In this document: positions 57,943 to 64,000 of the stretch, one piece after another | Numbering within the stretch: the stretch's first letter is position 1 | Layout: every line of letters starts with the position of its first letter | DNA from: Durusdinium trenchii | Lineage: Eukaryota > Sar > Dinophyceae > Suessiales > Symbiodiniaceae | NCBI GenBank assembly: GCA_963970005.1 | Contig: CAXAMN010029027.1 | Location: 1,285,371 to 1,349,370 of the forward strand | Length of the DNA stretch: 64,000 nt | Reading direction: 5' to 3' | The notes under the pieces: generated by a model | The model's input: the letters and a program-made list of their open reading frames with translations, nothing else | Told to the model about the DNA's origin: nothing | Databases searched by the model: none | Program-made: the position numbers and the translations under genes

Positions 57943-58390
57943 GAAGTACTGCACCTACCACTAAATCTGCACTTCAAGGTCCACAAAGTACTGTGCCTGC
58001 CACGAAATTTGCACTTCAATAAGTACGGCGCAACGAAACACAAACAATCAACAAAATAAGAAAGCTCAAGAAAATATCCGCAGCCGTTGGCGGCAGTCAG
58101 CTCTCAGCAATCTCACTAATCAGGGAGGAGTCACGCAAGACAAGCGATCACTGACCTTCCCTGTTAAGGGTCTATGCTCAACGCGCCCCATCACACACTA
58201 GACCTAAGTGGGACCCGGTTGCGGAACACACTTAGATCCATGCTCGCAAGAGCTAAATCAGTTTGGAAAGTCCCGAGAGCTAGCTGCTGATTACATTCGA
58301 CCTTGACTCACAGCTTGCTCACAGTTGAAAANNNNNNNNNNGTACTGCACCTGCCACGAAATCGGCACTTCAAGGTCCAAAGTATTGCGC
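57943..58390. repeat. GTACTGCACCTGCCACGAAA repeats
   Basis: Three copies of a roughly 45-bp unit (GTACTGCACCT.CCAC.AAAT, then GCACTTCAAGGTCCA) start at 57944, 57986 and 58342. A 10-N gap sits directly before the third. Confidence 0.7.
58332..58341. other. Assembly gap (10 N)
   Basis: Ten N directly in front of a repeat copy. Confidence 0.95.
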
Positions 58391-58751
58391 TAAACGAAAA
58401 AACAACTAGACGACGGTGGCCCGAGAGCGAAAAAAAGACAAGATGTAGATGTTAAGTTTGTAGATGTAGAACATGAATGTTAGTTTCTAATGATTTAGGA
58501 TGTAGAAGTGGTGAAGAAGATACAAGAAGAGGTGAGAAGAAAGGAGAAGAGAAAGTAGATATGAAGCGATATCTGTGAGAAGATGTGATGACAGGAACAA
58601 GTGGCGTAGAGGAGGCGAGCAGATGTAGCAGAGGTTGTGAATTTTGGATATAAAGGTGTTGAACAAGACGCAACAAGATGAGGAGATATAAGAATTAAGG
58701 GAGAAGATCTTCCAAGTGAAATGAGTGAGAAAACGCAGATCCGCAATCGTA

Positions 58752-58988
58752 CTTCCCACCAAGGCCGCCCATGTCCGCATGGCACCGCGACGTCACGGAC
58801 GTAATTTCGCCACACGGTCTCCCCACACACTAGAAGCAATCCTATCACGCAATACCGCCAAGCATCCCGCTCACCAGCGACACGCCGCGTTTACGCCTGC
58901 GTGTTTCGCGCTCCCCAGTGGCACGGGGCCGCGCAAATGCACTTTCCACCAAGGCCGCGCAAATCCGCATGGCGCTCCGACATCACAA
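58752..58988. repeat. Direct duplication of a 46-bp GC-rich segment
   Basis: CCACCAAGGCCGCCCATGTC at 58757 recurs as CCACCAAGGCCGCGCAAATC at 58947, with similar flanks (TCCGCATGGC, GACATCAC). The spacing is 190 bp. Confidence 0.65.
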
Positions 58989-59099
58989 AGCCTATGGCGT
59001 CAGACACTTGGGGGGTGTCAATGTAAGTGCAATAACATGGCAACATCATATGTGCAGATATCATACGCTGTGGACTGACCGGAATCGGTCAAGAAGTCA

Positions 59100-59350
59100 T
59101 TGATGTACCAGTGTGGTGATTTGTAACTAACTTGTGGATGTTTCAATTTAGTTATCGGATTTATGCATAAGTGGACTTAGAGGAGTTAAAACCTAGGTTA
59201 TAAGTAGGACCTAAGTAGGTCGTAAGTAATTTATATGTTCAACGAGGGCCGTTTATACTTAGCGAACTTATAAGTAGATATCAGACTTACAAGAAGTTAG
59301 ATGGAAGTTATGAAAACATATCTTACTTAGTAAAATCTGAGCAACCGTAA
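59100..59350. repeat. AT-rich cryptic repeat built on TAAGTA/TTACTT
   Basis: The words TAAGT and ACTTA recur every 10-30 bases, for example TTATAAGTAGGACCTAAGTA and CGAACTTATAAGTAGAT. There is no fixed period. Confidence 0.5.
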
Positions 59351-59616
59351 GTTTTTGTAAGTGTTTGTAACTTCAAATAACTTCATGCAAGTTTTCTCTT
59401 TAATTGAGTCGTCAGCAGAGAAGGAGAATGCTGTTGTCCAGCCGTTTGTGCCAGTGGCTAGGCTTTTGCCAAGCGCTGGAAAAATCCGCATCAGCAACCA
59501 GTTTCGTGTCGCCCTTTGGGCGCCACAAGGTCACGTTGTTGCAAGCCTAGCTCTCAACCTTGGCGGTGGGACAGAGAAACCATTCAACCGAAATCACTTC
59601 AAACACAGGTTTTGTT

Positions 59617-59807
59617 GCTGCGGCCCCCAGAGCCGCAGCGACCGTCAAAGCTACTTAAGTTATTTAAGACTAAAAATGATTGTCTATATACATGGTTTTG
59701 TGTAGACGCGTGCGAAGATGATCAACGAATGTTGTTCACAACAACAATCATACGGCGGCTTTGAGGGCCGCTGCGGCTTTGAGGGCCGCTGCGGCTTTGG
59801 GGGCCGC
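59617..59807. repeat. GC-rich palindromic repeats, left set
   Basis: GCTGCGGC...GCCGCAGC at 59617-59639 is a palindrome. GCGGCTTTGAGGGCCGC occurs at 59755 and 59773, with GCGGCTTTGGGGGCCGC at 59791, an 18-bp period. The same word appears in inverted orientation at 62133-62251. The set lies just downstream of the transposase-like gene. Confidence 0.8.
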
Positions 59808-59874
59808 TAATAGAACAGGGGAAAATTTTCATGGTATATATGGAGGTCGATGAGGAAAAATGGTGGAAAACTTG

Positions 59875-61800
59875 CTAATCCACGGTCCAAAAAACTCTAT
59901 CGTAGAGGTCGATGTGCACCCAAGCGCGATCGCGAAATCTCAAACAAGCTCGTACCAAACCGCTGCCACGCGGGCTTATCACAAAATCATCTTTGTAGAC
60001 ACGGCCTGCTTCCAGATCTAAAGCGGCGCCTTCTAGCACAGACACCATCGAACCATCTACAAGCTTCTGACTTTCAGATACTGGAGGTGTGAGGTCACCA
60101 GGCAAGCACGGCTTGTCGAAAAGGCGGCAGTGGCTGTTCAAAAGACGCGTCAAGACGCCTTCTGAAAACAGGAATGGATCATGTAGCATCCCATCCAGCC
60201 TGTTTTGAAGTTGATACTTATACGTCCTGTGTTTTGCCTCTTGTGGGAAGCAGTCCACACAAAGTTGAGTACGCCAGATCATGTCACACAGGTGCAATTG
60301 GTAATGGTGCTTTGGCTTGCAGTTTTCATAGGCCAAAAGGTAAAGCTCCAAGTAGGTTTCGGTTTGCTTCAAAAGTTGTTGGCATTTGACTTTCGAGATC
60401 CCACATTGAAAGCTGGCCAAAATCTCCAGAAGCTTAACCAGGGCATAAAAGGATTGAAGCTCAGCCTGAACAGGCTCAGTGTCGTCGATTGACTCCATGA
60501 TGTGATAAAGCATCAAAGGAATGAGCATTCTCAAATCACTGGCTGAGCCACGGTAAGCATCACCAGAGAACTTTTGTGCATCAGCCAAATTCTTTCGCCA
60601 GGACTGCCCTTTTCGCGTACTACTACACCAAGGGGTGCCCTGAATTTTTCCGGCTAGATCTTCACAAGTAAAATTGCACTTGGTCGCAAGTACTGACATC
60701 AAGTTGACAACCTCCCAAGCTGCCACACCTGATGCCCAGAAAATATGCATTGGATCAAAAAGCACGGCACTTGGTTTCAAAATTTCCCTGGCCTCAGCGT
60801 GAGCGAACAAAGCATTTGGATTCCAATTGAAGCCAGCAAGCTTCTCGAGTTTTTCTTTGTCCTTTTTTTTCATTGTGGGCGTGTCTCGGGCCATCATATC
60901 CCAAAGCTCAAAAACTTCCTGGTCACTCCAGAGATCAAACTTGGACCATTTGGTTTCCGAAATTTCTGTAAGATAGTTCTCACCATCAACAAGATTGGAA
61001 TCTCTTTTGCACACGTTTTTGCACGCTATACACGCTTTGATCGAAGCGCTGCCTCTCCAATTGTACGTTGCCCTGATGGCATCAAAGTCTGCAATGAAAT
61101 TTGCTTTCATGATGTCAATGCGAAGAAGCCTTTGATTCCCATCCAGTTCCAAGGGAATGCCATGTTGCATATCAAAAGATCGCACCAACAAAACCACTTC
61201 TCGCATCATTCTGGAAAAACCACCGCTCACTGTCTCCAAGCTTTTGTGTTGCGCCACCAGCAATGGGATCCAGCTTTCCTCTTTGTGCCTCTGCTGCAAC
61301 TCCACCATAGTAAAGTATCCAATGGCAATCTTCTTGGAAGAATGCGGTGCTAGCGGGTTTCCTGAAATCACTTCATCCCAATAAAACAAAGGTTTGAAGG
61401 ACTCTCCGTTAGACCTGTCAATGATGTGGACAAGTCTCCTCGCGAAGGCACCATTCTGGGATGCCAAATGCTGCAAGAACTTTGGTATGTGAGTCACAGC
61501 TACATGGATCATCTGTCCATCTTTGTTTTCTCCCACTGGCAGTTTTACTGTGCAATCGTGTGGTAGTTCTTTGTGGACTTTGCGCTTGTAACCTGAGTAA
61601 GACTTGGGAATCACTTCTGGGCGAGCAATCTGCAAAATGCCATGCAACGCCTTCTCAGTGCAGCCTGGCACTTTCAAGCATTCGCGTAGCACAAGGTCAT
61701 CTTCATGGCCATGGCTAGTTTTTCGAGACTTGGGCACGCAGGCTCCCCTGTACAAGGAAAACATGCGATCACATGAAGAAACATCTTGTGATGACTTCAT
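59875..61800 (-). CDS. Transposase-like protein of a dinoflagellate-expanded family
   Basis: A 641-codon frame on the minus strand. Motifs include YWDEVISGNPL at about 140-150, FIADFDAIR at 235-243, WRGSASIKACIACKNVCKR at 248-266 (a cysteine cluster) and FDPMHIFWASGVAAWEV at 348-364. The arrangement (aspartate motif, cysteine cluster, then DPMH) resembles Tnp2-type transposases of CACTA elements, which cut and paste DNA; D142, D238 and D349 are candidate acids. That comparison is from memory and weak. CTTGTACAG|GGGAGCC at 61747 looks like a splice acceptor, so the first 18 codons may be intronic and an upstream exon may exist (61914-62013). GC-palindrome sets lie on both sides. The frame is intact, which suggests a recent or functional copy. 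Confidence 0.75.
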   Translation of the reverse strand: MKSSQDVSSCDRMFSLYRGACVPKSRKTSHGHEDDLVLRECLKVPGCTEKALHGILQIARPEVIPKSYSGYKRKVHKELPHDCTVKLPVGENKDGQMIHVAVTHIPKFLQHLASQNGAFARRLVHIIDRSNGESFKPLFYWDEVISGNPLAPHSSKKIAIGYFTMVELQQRHKEESWIPLLVAQHKSLETVSGGFSRMMREVVLLVRSFDMQHGIPLELDGNQRLLRIDIMKANFIADFDAIRATYNWRGSASIKACIACKNVCKRDSNLVDGENYLTEISETKWSKFDLWSDQEVFELWDMMARDTPTMKKKDKEKLEKLAGFNWNPNALFAHAEAREILKPSAVLFDPMHIFWASGVAAWEVVNLMSVLATKCNFTCEDLAGKIQGTPWCSSTRKGQSWRKNLADAQKFSGDAYRGSASDLRMLIPLMLYHIMESIDDTEPVQAELQSFYALVKLLEILASFQCGISKVKCQQLLKQTETYLELYLLAYENCKPKHHYQLHLCDMIWRTQLCVDCFPQEAKHRTYKYQLQNRLDGMLHDPFLFSEGVLTRLLNSHCRLFDKPCLPGDLTPPVSESQKLVDGSMVSVLEGAALDLEAGRVYKDDFVISPRGSGLVRACLRFRDRAWVHIDLYDRVFWTVD

Positions 61801-61913
61801 GCAGGCCCAAACCTAAAAGGCATACATGCAGTTGCAATAAGATACATTTTTTGGTGAGGATTGAATTCCTTTTGAACAATTCGAAGTTTAGAACCCATGT
61901 CTGTGTGCCATGC

Positions 61914-62013
61914 CTTACTCTGAGCACATACCGGCTACCCCAACTGTGAACGTCAACAAGCTCCTGGTGAGCGCTGGGCTTGCAGAAGCTTTCGCACGAT
62001 CGACATTTTCGTT
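61914..62013 (-). CDS. Candidate upstream exon of the transposase-like gene
   Basis: After GCGCAG the frame reads RKCRSCESFCKPSAHQELVD, then VHSWGSRYVLRVR, with a CxxC and a third cysteine. It would end at GTAAG|GCATGG, a GC donor, and join in frame to 61747 across a 166-base intron. Confidence 0.35.
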
Positions 62014-62132
62014 CTGCGCGCAGGTTCAACGCTCATCCATGCAACTCAGACGTCGTCATATGACCTCATTATGACCTGGTTCGAACTATACAGAACCTGT
62101 CACTGCATGATTGCAAGGTAAAAAGCCAGGCG

Positions 62133-62251
62133 GCGGCCTTCGAGGCCGCAACCACCAAGCGGCCACAAAGCCGCGGCCATTGAAGCCATTTCATGCGGCC
62201 CACAAAGCCGCGGCAACGCGAAGCTTGCTAAGTTGCGGCCCGCTAAGCCGC
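62133..62251. repeat. GC-rich palindromic repeats, right set
   Basis: Four units: GCGGCCTTCGAGGCCGC (62133), GCGGCCACAAAGCCGC (62159), GCGGCCCACAAAGCCGC (62195) and GCGGCCCGCTAAGCCGC (62235). They are reverse complements, with small changes, of the units at 59755-59807. They lie between the two minus-strand genes, 16 bases after the stop of the upstream one. Confidence 0.85.
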
Positions 62252-62266
62252 ATCAAAAAGATGCCT

Positions 62267-63709
62267 TTATTTATTCTTCCTCTTCTTGGAAGAGGCTGAC
62301 TTGGCATCCTGAACAAATTTCTTTGCTGCTTTGACCCTGACCATCATCTCTTGGCTGTCTTTGAACGGGAGAGCTTCCAATTTGGCCTCAGAATTCTTGG
62401 CATGCTTTTGCAAAGCTGCAGCCGCCGCCTTCTTCCAGTCAAGCAGGACATCGCGCTCTTGCACCAAATTCTCTTTCAAGAGGTCTGGCCAATTGTCATC
62501 TCCAGAAGCACAGGTCTGCTGCAGCTCCACGCACAGAGGCTGCAATTCCACCACAGCCTTGCCAGCCAAATTCACGATGGTTTTGTTCATCTTCAGCATC
62601 TCACGACGTTCTTTCTGGCTCTCTTTCTTGCGCTCCTGCTCTGCCTTGCGTGCAGCAGCCTTCTCCTCCTTCTTCCTTTGGGCTTCCAACTGTTTAGCTG
62701 TAAGTTCTTGTTCGGGTTCAGGGATCGGTTGCTCCGTGTCCGGCGCGTCTTCGTTGTCGCTCAACAGATCCACGATCATAGCGCCTGGAACATTGGCTGC
62801 CTCAGGCTGGTGGTCCACCTTACGCTTGCGGACACTTCGCTCTGCAGCAGCCACAGAGCTCTCAATCCTTTGTTTCACCTCTTTCTCTTGCAAAGACGTC
62901 ACCGGGAGCATGTAGGTCTTTTCCTGCAAGATTGGATCCCACATCTGTGGCGCGTTCTCCTGGATCTGGTTCGTGTTGTATCCTTTCCTGGGCTGTGGCT
63001 TGATTGTTTTAATGTTGCAAAAGTCTCTTTATATACATCAAATGGTTTTATGTTTACTATATATACTATATAAATGAACTACTGCCATCCATGGAACACA
63101 AAACAGAAGAAACGAATGCCAAAGGCAGCCAAGCTGCTGCGCATACACTGACAACGGCAGATAAGTGCCTTTGCTGCTCTTGGCAAGCTCACTGGTCTTG
63201 ACCATGGTAAGGCTATTGACCAGCACATCACGCAATCGATCATACCGAAGTCGTCCATCAGTGCTTTCTTCCCTCATGGCACGGCACTGTTGCCAAAATT
63301 GAACCTGTTCTTCGGTGGTCAGAGCAGCAAACTCTGGAGGTGGCCATGTGAGGTTTCGACGGAGTGTCGAGTTGATGGCATTGCACGCTTTACACCACCA
63401 AGTCTTGCCTTTGGCTTGGGCATCGAACACAAACACCTCCATCTGGCACTTCTGGCAAACGACTTTGCTCAATTCCTCATCTTTGGGAGGGCTGTCCATG
63501 AGAACCAGAGAGTCGACCTTGGCAATTTGACTCACTTCTGCTTCTTCAACCTGCTCCTCTCCAACCTTCTCAGGAGTGTCCATGCCCAATTGGTTTTCTG
63601 GGCATTCCCTCATAAGACGCTGGCTCTCGTCACTCAAGATTGGCTGGACAGATGGATTGACTTGTGACTCGCCCGGCTGCTGAAGGGTTGGCGCAGGTTC
63701 CGCATCCAT
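62267..63709 (-). CDS. Zinc-ribbon and coiled-coil protein, two exons
   Basis: Exon 1 (63709-63130) starts at ATG (MDAEPAPTLQQPGESQ). It encodes an acidic region, then a zinc ribbon with C85xxC88 and C106xxC109 (WWCKACNAIN), a tryptophan-rich stretch (LTTEEQVQFWQQ) and ends GTYLPLSVYAQQLG. Exon 2 (62982-62267) continues YNTNQIQENAPQMWDPILQ, an acidic segment, a charged coiled coil at about 287-323 and a lysine-rich end KKRKNK. The intron 63129-62983 begins GC and ends AAAG. Total 431 residues. The order zinc ribbon, PLS, DPIL motif, coiled coil recalls a family repeated in dinoflagellate genomes. A DNA-binding role beside the transposase-like gene is inference. The frame is open upstream to 63982, so the true start is not certain. 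Confidence 0.7.
62983..63129 (-). other. Inferred GC-AG intron (147 bases)
   Basis: The two exon frames join as CTT G|GA TAC (Leu-Gly-Tyr) only if the intron starts GCTGCC and ends GGAAAG. No GT donor gives an in-frame join nearby. GC donors and an AG|G acceptor are known features of dinoflagellate introns. Confidence 0.55.
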
Positions 63710-64000
63710 GATGAGTGCCAAAGAGAAGGGAACGATGCGCTTTCTTTTCGGGCCAGAAAAACTCAAAACAAAAAACGCATACACTGCTAGCGCTGTCACG
63801 ATAGTCTTGACGGTGTCAATGATAATGCTGATGAGGCTCATGTTCATGATTCTCATGATGGTCACAATGACAATCGTGATTGTATGATGTAGTTTACAGT
63901 AACTCTGTTTAATGCTTCTCAGCCTTTTTTCTCCAGAAGAGAGCCTCCATTGGGGACAGCTGGCGCTGTCCACCTGAATCAAAAAGCTCTCTTTTGGCGG
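63710..64000. other. Upstream region of the zinc-ribbon gene
   Basis: It contains ATCATGATTGTCA-like runs and an open but low-complexity hydrophobic frame (SIIIDTVKTIVTALAVYAFF). This may be 5' non-coding DNA or a further exon. Confidence 0.3.

Larger units (their letters stand above)
57718..59616. other. Repeats and AT-rich DNA, no recognised gene
   Basis: It contains the GTACTGCACCT repeats (57943-58390), a duplicated ACCAAGGCCGC segment (58752 and 58942) and an AT-rich TAAGTA-rich stretch (59100-59350). A coding-like frame at 59416-59620 reads QPFVPVARLLPSAGKIRISN, then RVALWAPQGHVVASLALNLG, and could be an exon. Confidence 0.4.

Overview
The window looks like nuclear DNA of a dinoflagellate, probably a coral-symbiont type (Symbiodiniaceae). 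The basis is a long single-exon P-class PPR gene, non-LTR retrotransposon remnants with an RNase H domain, a possible GC-donor intron next to an AG|G acceptor, abundant foldback and minisatellite DNA, and a zinc-ribbon/coiled-coil gene beside a transposase-like gene that resembles families expanded in dinoflagellates. The species call is inference. Most of the 64 kb is non-coding. Four N runs (5078-5674, 27221-28182, 43913-43922, 58332-58341) sit inside or next to repeats.

Layout: 1-2340 is the 3' part of a decayed non-LTR retrotransposon (reverse transcriptase catalytic box, zinc motif, RNase H, C-terminal region) with several frameshifts. 4957-5785 is a tandem array with a 59-bp higher-order unit, broken by a gap; relatives of its basic unit recur at seven other loci. 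17286-18827 is an intact gene that appears to fuse a GT8-type glycosyltransferase with an AlkB/ALKBH6-like dioxygenase. 26783-28229 is a young LTR retrotransposon with 110-bp LTRs, a 5-bp target duplication and the start of a gag-like ORF; its interior is mostly gap. 36532-38448 is a 638-residue PPR protein with about 15.5 repeats. 42.8-45.0 kb holds splice-bounded candidate exons inside an imperfect tandem duplication. 49.0-50.7, 54.1-55.0 and 56.6-57.7 kb hold further candidate exons that lack their own start codons. 59.6-63.7 kb carries two minus-strand genes, a zinc-ribbon/coiled-coil protein with one inferred intron and a transposase-like protein, with GC-rich palindromes downstream of each in opposite orientation. 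This may be a DNA transposon.

There is no operon-like organisation. The intact genes look independent: one for organellar RNA binding, one for glycosylation or demethylation chemistry, and one mobile-element module. No rRNA, tRNA, CRISPR array or spliced-leader gene was recognised, although a spliced-leader-like relic lies inside the LTR.
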